Source: Planctomycetota bacterium (GTDB taxonomy: Bacteria > Planctomycetota > Phycisphaerae > Sedimentisphaerales > Anaerohalosphaeraceae). Taken from it: a stretch of DNA of 8,146 bases. The DNA is taken from assembly GCA_003644175.1 (NCBI GenBank), contig QNBS01000091.1:1-8146 (forward strand), given 5' to 3'. The notes below the pieces were generated by a model that was not told where the DNA came from, did no database searches, and saw only the letters and a list, made by a program, of their open reading frames with translations. The position numbers and the translations under genes are program-made. Below are positions 1 through 6,657 of this stretch, piece by piece (position 1 is the first letter of the stretch; every line of letters starts with the position of its first letter).

Positions 1-1
1 C

Positions 2-481
2 TATTCGATGCTCAGGGGCATGGCCAAACGGCTGGAAGACTGGCTCGGCGAAAACAAAATGCAGTTGCTTGTTCAGGGCGCCGGCGCAGACCGGTCGGTG
101 CTGCTGGAGGAGTTTAAGAGCGACCCGCGAAGTGTGCTCTTCGGCACCGACAGCTTCTGGCAGGGTGTCGACGTGCCGGGTGAGGCGCTCTCCAATGTCA
201 TCATCCTGCGACTGCCCTTTGCCGTGCCCAACCATCCGCTCATACAGGGCAGAATCGAACATATCCGCGCCAAAGGCGACAACCCTTTCTTCAAATATCA
301 ACTGCCCACCGCCATCATCAAATTCAAACAGGGTTTCGGACGGCTCATCCGCAGCAAGACCGACACCGGAATCGTCGCCGTCCTCGACAGCCGGATCGCC
401 AGAAAAAGCTACGGCAAACAGTTCCTGGCCGCCATCGGCGACTGCAATATCGAAATCATAAGCGAACGAAACCATTCATAG
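2..481 (+). CDS. dinG: DinG-family ATP-dependent DNA helicase, C-terminal end (5'-truncated by window)
   Basis: Only the last 159 codons are present; the frame is open at the left edge, so the Met codon at position 8 is internal and not the start. What is visible is the second RecA-like lobe (Helicase_C_2) of an XPD/DinG-type superfamily 2 helicase. The motif V-like segment GTDSFWQGVDVPG (about nt 143-181) and the motif VI segment QGFGRLIRS (about nt 329-355) carry the arginines that complete the ATPase site. The segment LRLPFAVPNHPL between them is typical of DinG and YoaA proteins. These enzymes use ATP to unwind DNA 5' to 3', including forks, R-loops and other structured substrates, in repair. 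The walker motifs and the Fe-S cysteines that would separate DinG, YoaA and exonuclease-fused forms lie upstream of the window, so the family call is firm but the subgroup is not. No clear terminator follows the stop codon. Confidence 0.85.
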   Translation, partial: YSMLRGMAKRLEDWLGENKMQLLVQGAGADRSVLLEEFKSDPRSVLFGTDSFWQGVDVPGEALSNVIILRLPFAVPNHPLIQGRIEHIRAKGDNPFFKYQLPTAIIKFKQGFGRLIRSKTDTGIVAVLDSRIARKSYGKQFLAAIGDCNIEIISERNHS

Positions 482-518
482 CAGACAAAGCACATATCGT
501 ACCGAATACAAGAATCGC

Positions 519-547
519 TTGATAGTCCCGGGTGAATTTGGTAAGAT
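519..547 (+). promoter_or_regulatory. Candidate sigma70-type promoter for the sulfatase gene
   Basis: TTGATA at 519-524 (5 of 6 to the -35 consensus) is followed after exactly 17 nt by TAAGAT at 542-547 (4 of 6 to the -10 consensus). It sits in the 166-nt gap between the helicase and the sulfatase and would give a leader of roughly 95 nt. No operator-like palindrome was recognised around it. The call rests on pattern match and position only. Confidence 0.4.
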
Positions 548-635
548 TATCTGTGCGTACGAAAAAAATGTCTTTTAGCGTTTATATGGCAAATGTTGGA
601 TTGATGCTCCGAACGCTGGATTACGACTCAGGATT

Positions 636-642
636 AAAGGAG
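636..642 (+). promoter_or_regulatory. Shine-Dalgarno site of the sulfatase gene
   Basis: AAAGGAG lies 5 nt before the ATG at 648. It fixes that ATG as the start, which is also the one that gives a complete Tat-type signal peptide. Confidence 0.7.
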
Positions 643-647
643 CGGTT

Positions 648-2177
648 ATGAGTTCAGGTATTCTGTCACGACGTGGCTTTCTAAAAGGTTTATGTGCAGG
701 ATCGTTGGCCCTAGCCGGATGCGGTCGGCATTTGGTCGGCGGCGGCGGGGCAGGGAAAAGACCCAACGTTCTCTTTTTCGCCCTGGACGATCTGTGTGAT
801 TGGGTTGGGCCCCTGGGGTATGGCCAGGCCGTCACGCCGAATATGGATCGGCTCGCCGAATCCGGCGTTACCTTCCTTAATGCCCACACCGCCGGAGTCT
901 TTTGCGCGCCGTCGCGATCGGCTATCTTCACCGGACGCCATGCGTCGAGCACCGGCTGCTACAAAACGCAGGTTTACCATCACAACCATCCGGAAATCCA
1001 GCCGCTGCAGGCAACCTTCCAGAAAGGCGGCTACCGAACCTTCGGCGCCGGCAAGCTGTTTCATCACCCGGCAGGCTTTGTTGACCTGCGCGGATGGGAC
1101 GAGTTCTTCGTGCGCAGCCAGGGGCAGAAGGAAAATGGCTGGGGCCTCGACAGTTGGAGTGTAGACAGTCCCATCCTCCCGAAACCCTACCCCAACAGCG
1201 CCTTTAATTCCGATCGCGAGCCGGCCAACAAGTTTTTCCTCGAATGGGGTAAGGTGCTCAACAAAAACGAAGAAAAAATGGCCGATACCATTCGCACAGA
1301 GTGGGCCTGCGACATCCTTCGCAAGAAGCATGATAAGCCCTTCTTTGCGGCGGTCGGGCTCTACACGCCGCATTTTCCAAACTACTGCCCGGAGAAGTAT
1401 TTCGATCTCTACGACCGCGATAAAATCCAGCCGCCGCCGTATAAAGCCGATGATCTTGACGACCTGCCGCCCGCCGTCCGCAAGGCCAAAATCGCACGCA
1501 GCGCGATTCATCGCCGTCTTGAAAAGATAGGCGCCGTTAAGGACGCAATTCACGGCTACCTCGCCTGCGTCTCATATGCCGACGCCATGCTGGGCCGCCT
1601 GATGAAGGCGATTGAAGACGGCCCAAACAAGGGCAACACTATCATTGTGCTGTGGAGCGACCACGGCTACCACCACGGCGAAAAGATGGACTGGGGCAAG
1701 CATACGCTCTGGCAGCGCACCTCCGGCGTACCCTTCATCTGGGCCGGCCCGGGCGTAAAGCGCGCCGCAACCGTAGATTCCACGGTCAGCCTGATAGACA
1801 TGTACCCCACCTTCATCGACCAGTGCGGGCTACCCGCCGTGAAAGGCCTCGACGGCGTTTCGCTGGCGCCGGTACTGGCCAATCCCGCAACCGCCAAAGA
1901 CCGCAACGTTCTTCTACCCGGTATGTATCCCAATGAATACGCGATCATCAACAGCAACTGGCGCTACATCCATTACAAAGACGATACCGAGGAACTTTAC
2001 AATGTGCGTAAGGATCCGAACGAATGGTACAACCTGGCCGGCGACAGCAAATATGACAAAATAAAGGCCAAACTGCGGGCCGCAGCCCCAACCACCTTTG
2101 CCGAACCCGGCCCAGATCGTCGCCAATTGAACCTCGTCACCGAAGGCGAAACCTTCCATTGGCAGCTCAATAAATAG
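648..2177 (+). CDS. Sulfatase (iduronate-2-sulfatase-like, type I formylglycine sulfatase), exported by Tat, probable lipoprotein
   Basis: This 509-residue protein is a type I sulfatase of the alkaline phosphatase superfamily, hydrolysing sulfate esters, probably on a sulfated polysaccharide or glycan. The signature C86-A-P-S-R90 followed by TGR supplies the cysteine that is converted to the catalytic formylglycine. Metal and active-site candidates are D47-D48, K136 with H139/H140, H242, D338-H339 and K351. The order and spacing (DDL near the N terminus, GAGKLFHH, TPHFP, SDHGYHHGE, GKHTLW) resemble iduronate-2-sulfatase-like enzymes. The N terminus has a twin-arginine motif, SRRGFLK (R8-R9), a short hydrophobic stretch and a lipobox, L-A-G-C25. 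This suggests folded export by Tat and lipid anchoring at C25. The length is normal for the family. The substrate cannot be read from sequence. No sulfatase-maturating enzyme or glycoside hydrolase lies in the window, so maturation must be provided elsewhere. It appears to be a single-gene unit. Confidence 0.9.
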   Translation: MSSGILSRRGFLKGLCAGSLALAGCGRHLVGGGGAGKRPNVLFFALDDLCDWVGPLGYGQAVTPNMDRLAESGVTFLNAHTAGVFCAPSRSAIFTGRHASSTGCYKTQVYHHNHPEIQPLQATFQKGGYRTFGAGKLFHHPAGFVDLRGWDEFFVRSQGQKENGWGLDSWSVDSPILPKPYPNSAFNSDREPANKFFLEWGKVLNKNEEKMADTIRTEWACDILRKKHDKPFFAAVGLYTPHFPNYCPEKYFDLYDRDKIQPPPYKADDLDDLPPAVRKAKIARSAIHRRLEKIGAVKDAIHGYLACVSYADAMLGRLMKAIEDGPNKGNTIIVLWSDHGYHHGEKMDWGKHTLWQRTSGVPFIWAGPGVKRAATVDSTVSLIDMYPTFIDQCGLPAVKGLDGVSLAPVLANPATAKDRNVLLPGMYPNEYAIINSNWRYIHYKDDTEELYNVRKDPNEWYNLAGDSKYDKIKAKLRAAAPTTFAEPGPDRRQLNLVTEGETFHWQLNK

Positions 2178-2228
2178 CCCCTGGAACCGGCTGGACGAAA
2201 AAAAATGCGCTTTTGGCAAAATTTCCTG

Positions 2229-2257
2229 TGGACAGCCGCGGCAGGCCGTAGTATTAT
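2229..2257 (+). promoter_or_regulatory. Probable sigma70-type promoter of rpmA
   Basis: TGGACA at 2229-2234 (5 of 6 to the -35 consensus) and TATTAT at 2252-2257 (5 of 6 to the -10 consensus) are separated by 17 nt. An overlapping alternative -10, TATATT, lies at 2255-2260. Transcription would begin near 2264, about 45 nt ahead of the rpmA start codon. A dedicated promoter fits the fact that no rplU (bL21) gene precedes rpmA here. Confidence 0.6.
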
Positions 2258-2308
2258 ATTGGGCTCATTATAAGTCGATAAGAATAACGAGAAGCGAGGT
2301 AATCGATT

Positions 2309-2545
2309 ATGGCGCATAAAAAAGGACAAGGCTCGTCGCGTAACGGCAGAGACAGCAACCCGCAATATCTGGGCGTAAAGCTCTACGGCGGGCAGGCCGC
2401 CCGCGCCGGCTCAATTATTGTGCGTCAACGCGGCACAAAGTGGCGTCCCGGCTTTAACGTCGGGTTGGGCAGGGATTATACGCTGTTTGCATTGAAGGAC
2501 GGAACCGTCCGGTTCAAGGGCAGGAAAGTGCATATCCTTACCTGA
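2309..2545 (+). CDS. rpmA: Large ribosomal subunit protein bL27
   Basis: This 78-residue protein is bL27, a component of the 50S subunit whose flexible N-terminal tail reaches the peptidyl-transferase centre and helps position the tRNA acceptor ends. The N terminus, [20 protein letters not shown], and the family signature [10 protein letters not shown] (residues 34-43), followed by the conserved PGFNVG and YTLFAL segments, are unmistakable. The protein is slightly shorter than the usual 85 or so residues because the C terminus ends soon after the final beta strand. There is no N-terminal extension of the kind that is proteolytically removed in Firmicutes. The ATG is supported by a GAGGT Shine-Dalgarno site at 2296-2300, 8 nt upstream. 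Normally rpmA follows rplU and often precedes obg. Here it stands alone between a sulfatase and a convergent redox operon, with its own promoter and terminator. Confidence 0.97.
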   Translation: MAHKKGQGSSRNGRDSNPQYLGVKLYGGQAARAGSIIVRQRGTKWRPGFNVGLGRDYTLFALKDGTVRFKGRKVHILT

Positions 2546-2570
2546 CGCCTCTTGAACCGATTCAATATAC

Positions 2571-2596
2571 AGGCCGTGGCAGAGCGGCCTTTTTTA
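2571..2596 (+). terminator. Rho-independent terminator of rpmA
   Basis: A perfect 6-bp stem, AGGCCG (2571-2576) with CGGCCT (2585-2590), encloses an 8-nt loop and is followed immediately by a run of T (2590-2595). It begins 25 nt after the rpmA stop codon. There is no matching U-tract on the opposite strand, so it is expected to act on plus-strand transcripts only. Confidence 0.85.
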
Positions 2597-2606
2597 TGCG
2601 CAGGGA

Positions 2607-2681
2607 CTTATCCGCGACCCTCCTTCGGTTGGTATGCGTGTTCAGAAAGCCGTCGCGGACAAACCGGACGATCCGATCCGG
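2607..2681 (-). other. Tandem hairpins in the 3' untranslated region of the redox operon
   Basis: Reading the minus strand downstream of the NfnB-like stop codon, the first hairpin pairs CCGGA with TCCGG (arms 2677-2681 and 2664-2668, 8-nt loop) and is followed by three U. The second begins immediately after it and has a 12-bp stem (arms 2652-2663 and 2607-2618, 33-nt loop). That stem contains a perfect 8-bp core, TCCGCGAC / GTCGCGGA, and two G-U wobbles that exist only in the minus-strand RNA; in plus-strand RNA they would be C-A mismatches. Neither hairpin has a strong U-tract. They may therefore serve as a weak terminator, a Rho-dependent 3' end or an mRNA-stabilising structure. The function is inferred; only the complementarity is directly seen. 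Confidence 0.4.
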
Positions 2682-2726
2682 CCAAGACCTGCTTGTCGTG
2701 CTTTCCATGCCGGATAAAACAGAACG

Positions 2727-4127
2727 TCAGGATACTTGCCCGACTAAATATTTATGTATCGCCCGTGCAGCGATTCGGCCCTGGCCCATAGCAAGGATAA
2801 CGGTAGCGGCGCCGGAGACGATATCTCCGCCGGCATAAACACCGGGGACTGCGGTTTGCATTGTATTCTCATCGACCACGATTGTACCCCAGGCAGTGGT
2901 TTCCAGTTGGGGCATTGTCTGCGGTATGAGCGGATTGGGCTTATTGCCTATCGCGACGATAACGGTGTCAAGATCCATTGTAAATTCCGAACCTTCGACC
3001 GGCACAGGTCGGCGTCGGCCGGAATCGTCAGGTTCGCCAAGCTCCATCCTTATACATTCCATCGCCACAACATGGTGCCGGTCGTCGCCGATAATTCTGA
3101 CAGGGTTGTTCAGCAGCTTGAACTTGACACCTTCCTCTTCGGCGTGGTGGATTTCCTCGTCTCGGCCGGGCATCTGCCGGCGCGCCCGTCGATATACAAC
3201 GGTTACATCGGCGCCCAGCCTCAGCGCCGTTCGCGCCGAATCCATCGCTACATTGCCGCCGCCGACGACAGCAACCCGCTGACGTTTTATCGGAGGGGTA
3301 TCATATTCCGGGAATAAATACGCCTTCATCAGATTGGAACGGGTGAGGTATTCATTGGCCGAATAAACGCCGACCAGGTTTTCGCCCGGGATTTTCATAA
3401 ATGACGGCAATCCCGCGCCGCTGCCGATAAATACCGCGTCGAAGCCGTCGGTTTTCATCAGCTCGGCGACGGTGCTGTTTCGGCCGACGACATAGTCCAT
3501 TACGAATTTCACTCCGAGTTTTTCGAGGTAATTAACTTCGGCCTGCACAATTACTTTCGGCAGGCGAAATTCCGGTATCCCATAAGTCAAGACCCCTCCG
3601 GGCTCATGCAGCGCCTCGAAGATAGTAACCTCGTGGCCGAGTTTAATCAGGTCGCCGGCGACGGTAAGTCCCGCCGGGCCGGCGCCCACGCAGGCCACTC
3701 GCTTGCCTGTTTTTACCGTGATTTTGGGTATTTTGATATTGCCGGTATTACGTTCATAATCGGCGACGAACCGTTCCAGCCTTCCCACGGCTACCGGTTC
3801 GTCCTTGATCCCCAACACGCAAAGTTTCTCGCACTGTTCTTCCTGCGGACAGACTCTGCCGCAAACCGCCGGCAGCGCGTTTTGCTCTTTCAAATTCCAG
3901 GCCGCTTCCAGAAACTTGCCTTCCTGCACAAGGGCGATGAAACCGGGAATATCCACGTTAACCGGGCAGCCGGCTACGCAACGCGGCTTTTTGCACTTCA
4001 GGCAGCGGTTTGCCTCCAGTATAGCCGTTTCTTCGCTGTAGCCGTATGGGACCTCTTCGAAATTCCCGGCCCTGTCTTCGGGACGCTGTTCCGGCATTGC
4101 TTGTCTTGGTGTTTTTTCCTTAGCCAC
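2727..4127 (-). CDS. nfnB: NfnB/GltD-type FAD- and NADP(H)-binding iron-sulfur oxidoreductase
   Basis: This 466-residue protein has the length and domain order of the large subunit of NADH-dependent ferredoxin:NADP+ oxidoreductase (NfnB/NfnL), which is often annotated as the glutamate synthase small subunit. An N-terminal helical domain carries two [4Fe-4S] cysteine sets: C42, C45, C50, C54 and C89, C93, C99, C103. An FAD Rossmann motif, GAGPAG, lies at 148-153. A second Rossmann loop, VVGGGNVAMD (287-296), is followed by VYRRARR (311-317), whose arginines are the expected contacts for the NADP 2'-phosphate. The closing FAD motif YAGGD is at 431-435. In Nfn the FAD of this subunit is the bifurcating flavin. 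Translation starts at GTG, 17 nt after the fusion gene. No large glutamate synthase subunit is present and an NfnA module is encoded directly upstream. A role in transhydrogenation is therefore far more likely than one in glutamate synthesis. Confidence 0.9.
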   Translation of the reverse strand: MAKEKTPRQAMPEQRPEDRAGNFEEVPYGYSEETAILEANRCLKCKKPRCVAGCPVNVDIPGFIALVQEGKFLEAAWNLKEQNALPAVCGRVCPQEEQCEKLCVLGIKDEPVAVGRLERFVADYERNTGNIKIPKITVKTGKRVACVGAGPAGLTVAGDLIKLGHEVTIFEALHEPGGVLTYGIPEFRLPKVIVQAEVNYLEKLGVKFVMDYVVGRNSTVAELMKTDGFDAVFIGSGAGLPSFMKIPGENLVGVYSANEYLTRSNLMKAYLFPEYDTPPIKRQRVAVVGGGNVAMDSARTALRLGADVTVVYRRARRQMPGRDEEIHHAEEEGVKFKLLNNPVRIIGDDRHHVVAMECIRMELGEPDDSGRRRPVPVEGSEFTMDLDTVIVAIGNKPNPLIPQTMPQLETTAWGTIVVDENTMQTAVPGVYAGGDIVSGAATVILAMGQGRIAARAIHKYLVGQVS

Positions 4128-4133
4128 TCGTTA

Positions 4134-4139
4134 CTCTCT
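4134..4139 (-). promoter_or_regulatory. Ribosome binding site deciding the GTG start of the NfnB-like gene
   Basis: On the minus strand AGAGAG occupies 4139-4134, 6 nt before the GTG at 4127-4125. It is a moderate Shine-Dalgarno site and lies inside the 17-nt gap after the fusion gene stop codon. This is consistent with translational coupling. Confidence 0.5.
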
Positions 4140-4144
4140 ACTGA

Positions 4145-6643
4145 TTAATGTGAGCACTTGCCGTTGCATTTATGTTCGCCGCTATGGCGCCGTGTTACCG
4201 ACCCTGTTCGTCCTACCAAACGTATTTCCTCGGCGCTGTATGCCGCACGTCGATCCCAAAGCTCATCCCAATCGACCAGATGGGCGTCGAAGAACGGACC
4301 GTCCACACATGCGAATTTCGTTTCTTCGCCTACGGTTACGCGGCACGCCCCGCACATACCTGTTCCGTCCAGCATAATCGGGTTCAAGGCCGCCAATGTT
4401 TTTACGCCGTACTGCCTGGTTTCCTGCTGCGTTATCATCATCATGAACGGACAGCCCACGGCGATAACAAGATCGAATTTTTCACCGTCTTTTAGTTTTT
4501 GCCCAAGTGCATCGACGGCATGTCCCTTGATATTCAAGGACCCGTCAATCGTTGTCTGTATCAGTTCGTCGCAAACGGCTTCGAGTTTTTCTATGTAGTA
4601 ATGTTTGTAGTGGCTGCGGCCCTCGACAATGACGGTAACCTGGTTGCCGATTTGCTTTAACGCCGCGGCGATTCGCAAAATCGCCCCGATTCCATAACAC
4701 CCGGCCGTCAGGGCTACTTTGCCGTAGTTGGTGATTTCCAGCGGTATCCCTAACGGGCCGGCAACGTGGGCCGGTTTGTCGCCCGGCCGCAAGAGCACAA
4801 GCTTCCGGCTGGATTGGCCTACTTCCAGTATGATCAGCGTAATTGTCCCTTTTTCGGAATCCCAGTCGCACAGCGTAAATGGAACGCGTTCCGATTCCCG
4901 GTCAACCATAACAATAACAAACTGGCCCGGCTGAGCCTTTTTCGCCACATGGGGCGCCTTGATAACAATCTCGTGTACATTCGGAGCAATCTCTTGTTTT
5001 TCGAGGATTTCAAAGCCGGCGGTTGTTTTACTTTCACTTTTTTCTCTCGGCGGTGTGCGGACGCCGTCAACCGGTAATTCGCGCAGCGCGAAAACTTTTT
5101 CGTCGATAAGATGACCGCGAAAATGTGTTCGTCTTAGTTTGATATCGACCGCCGCGGCGGGCGCATGGTCTCTTTCGGCCTGCAATTTTGGCTTTGAGAT
5201 TCCCAGTTCCTTCCTGACGGCGCCGCTGGAGGAGTATGCAAAACCGGCGGCGCCCATTTGGCGGGCAATTTTACTAATAATCCACCATTGAGGTTTTGCC
5301 TGGCCCGGCGGCCGGCAGGCTTTGCGTAAAGGCCGATTCTGTCCGGCGCCGTCGGCGATAGTCCCGTCTGTCTCTGCAAAGATCGCCGCCGGCAAAACGA
5401 TGTCGGCACGGTCGCTCATATCGGTCGGGTAACAATCCAGCACAATGAGCAGCTCCAGGGCGTCAAGCTGTTCTGCAGGAACGAATCTGCCGGCCAACAC
5501 CGCGGCTTTGACGCCACTGGGCAGTGAACTAAGCGAAATACCGCGAGAATTCGGCTCGATCTCAATATAGTTTGCCGATTTCATTACTTCTTCGGTGAAT
5601 TTTCTGAAAGTGTGCCGTTCCTCAAGGGTGCTGGTGGTGTCGCAAACAAAAGCGAAATTATCGCCGGCAAAAGCCTTTAGTTTCTCCGCTGATATTTTGA
5701 CAACATCTTCCCACTCCGTCTCGCGCAACACACTGCCTGCACGAACATACGGCACAGCCAGCCGGTCGGCCCCATTCTGGAACTCGCCGATGGCGAACCG
5801 GCCCAACATGCAAAGCGGGGTATTTTCATCCACCGCCGCGGCTGAAACCAGTTTCCCGTCATTGGCCTCGAGTTTCAAGGCGCAGGCCTGGTCGCAGAAG
5901 ATACAGGTTGATTCTGTAATCGCCTCCGACCCTGGATGCCATTTGGCGTATCTATCGGCCAACGCGCCGGTCGGGCATACGTCAATACACGAACCGCAGA
6001 ACCGACAACCTGCATCCGGCAGCGGCCGATCGAATGCCGTGCCGATATGTGTTTGGCTGCCGCGATCGACAAAATCGATGACTCCCGTACCATACTGATG
6101 TTTGCATATTCGTACACAGCGCCCGCAAAGAATACAAAGGTTAAGGTCGCGGTCAATGAACGGATTTGACCGATCAATAGGACGATGCTGATAAGACGGC
6201 GCCAGGGCAAGATCGCTAAGCCCCAGTTCTTCGGACAAGGCGCGGACATCGCAAACAGCTTTATTGCTGCACGTGTGGCATCCGGTGGTGCGTCCCGCTT
6301 TTTCCGCTTGCGGCCGATATTGCTCGCAAAGCTCGCGTCTGGAACATATCAGGCAGGCGCTCGGGTGTTCGAGCATCATAAAGGCAAGAATATTACGGCG
6401 AAGCTTTTGCAATGCTTCCGTATCGGTCCGCACCGCCATACCATCGGCGGCGCCGGTTGTGCACGAAGTCGGATACCCTCGTATACCTTCAATTTCGACC
6501 ACGCACAATCGGCAGGCGCCGAACGCCGGCAGAGCCGAATGCGTGCACAGATGGGGAATCGCAATATCATGCCTTAATGCGCACTGGAGAACCGTCTCGC
6601 CGGCTTTGGCTTTTATCGTTTTTCCATCTATGGTCAGTTTCAA
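4145..6643 (-). CDS. NuoG/HydA-like iron-sulfur electron-transfer protein fused to an NfnA-like ferredoxin-NADP reductase module
   Basis: This 832-residue protein is a two-part fusion. The N-terminal half follows the NuoG/HydA/formate dehydrogenase plan: [2Fe-2S] ferredoxin (C33, C44, C47, C61), His-Cys [4Fe-4S] site (H93, C97, C100, C106), an extra triad (C122, C125, C131), two [4Fe-4S] ferredoxin sites (C170, C173, C176, C180 and C213, C216, C219, C223), and a molybdopterin-oxidoreductase-type cluster site (C247, C250, C254, C278). A shortened Mo-domain remnant (about 292-465) ends in a recognisable segment, AETDGTIADG to KIARQMG. After a linker, residues 541-790 match NfnA (small Nfn subunit) closely: an FAD-binding barrel with R586-VPFT, a nucleotide-binding half, and the [2Fe-2S] loop GTGMCGACRVTVG with C764, C767, C779 and a likely Asp ligand (D759). 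The tail ends HKCNGKCSH. The hydrogenase H-cluster motifs are missing. Likely role: electron wiring between a NuoF-type NADH site, ferredoxin and NfnB in a soluble bifurcating transhydrogenase. Confidence 0.88.
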   Translation of the reverse strand: MKLTIDGKTIKAKAGETVLQCALRHDIAIPHLCTHSALPAFGACRLCVVEIEGIRGYPTSCTTGAADGMAVRTDTEALQKLRRNILAFMMLEHPSACLICSRRELCEQYRPQAEKAGRTTGCHTCSNKAVCDVRALSEELGLSDLALAPSYQHRPIDRSNPFIDRDLNLCILCGRCVRICKHQYGTGVIDFVDRGSQTHIGTAFDRPLPDAGCRFCGSCIDVCPTGALADRYAKWHPGSEAITESTCIFCDQACALKLEANDGKLVSAAAVDENTPLCMLGRFAIGEFQNGADRLAVPYVRAGSVLRETEWEDVVKISAEKLKAFAGDNFAFVCDTTSTLEERHTFRKFTEEVMKSANYIEIEPNSRGISLSSLPSGVKAAVLAGRFVPAEQLDALELLIVLDCYPTDMSDRADIVLPAAIFAETDGTIADGAGQNRPLRKACRPPGQAKPQWWIISKIARQMGAAGFAYSSSGAVRKELGISKPKLQAERDHAPAAAVDIKLRRTHFRGHLIDEKVFALRELPVDGVRTPPREKSESKTTAGFEILEKQEIAPNVHEIVIKAPHVAKKAQPGQFVIVMVDRESERVPFTLCDWDSEKGTITLIILEVGQSSRKLVLLRPGDKPAHVAGPLGIPLEITNYGKVALTAGCYGIGAILRIAAALKQIGNQVTVIVEGRSHYKHYYIEKLEAVCDELIQTTIDGSLNIKGHAVDALGQKLKDGEKFDLVIAVGCPFMMMITQQETRQYGVKTLAALNPIMLDGTGMCGACRVTVGEETKFACVDGPFFDAHLVDWDELWDRRAAYSAEEIRLVGRTGSVTRRHSGEHKCNGKCSH

Positions 6644-6648
6644 TTTTA

Positions 6649-6654
6649 CTCCTC
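6649..6654 (-). promoter_or_regulatory. Ribosome binding site deciding the TTG start of the fusion gene
   Basis: On the minus strand GAGGAG occupies 6654-6649, 5 nt before the TTG at 6643-6641. No ATG or GTG lies nearby in frame. The TTG also gives exactly the expected beginning of a NuoG-type [2Fe-2S] ferredoxin domain (MKLTIDGKTI). The unusual start is therefore well supported. Confidence 0.75.
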
Positions 6655-6657
6655 GGC

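Noticed and set aside
598..635. Three copies of GGATT ahead of the sulfatase start (598, 618, 631)
   Set aside because: Five-base repeats with unequal spacing (20 and 13 nt) are expected by chance; no operator symmetry was found.
711..1553. A 280-codon open frame on the minus strand inside the sulfatase gene
   Set aside because: It lies opposite a gene with full catalytic motifs, shows no recognisable domain, and its length is explained by the codon bias of the sulfatase.
2195..2225. Terminator after the sulfatase formed by the A-rich stretch
   Set aside because: Only about three base pairs can form next to the A/T runs; not enough for an intrinsic terminator on either strand.
2552..2791. 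A small plus-strand gene after rpmA
   Set aside because: It would start before and run through the rpmA terminator, overlaps the end of the convergent gene, has no ribosome binding site and resembles nothing.
2727..4127. Glutamate synthase small subunit proper
   Set aside because: Sequence alone allows it, but no large GltB subunit is present and the gene follows an NfnA module, so an Nfn-type role is preferred.
2754..4148. Long plus-strand open frames (for example 2754-3317 and 3606-4148) opposite the NfnB-like gene
   Set aside because: Their translations show no family resemblance and overlap a gene with clear Fe-S and Rossmann motifs on the other strand; they are frame shadows.
4145..6643. 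[FeFe]-hydrogenase (HydA) catalytic subunit
   Set aside because: The N-terminal Fe-S domains match, but the H-cluster cysteine motifs are absent and an NfnA module occupies the C-terminal half.
4145..6643. Molybdenum formate dehydrogenase alpha subunit
   Set aside because: The molybdopterin region is far too short and there is no visible catalytic Cys/Sec with its His-Arg pair.
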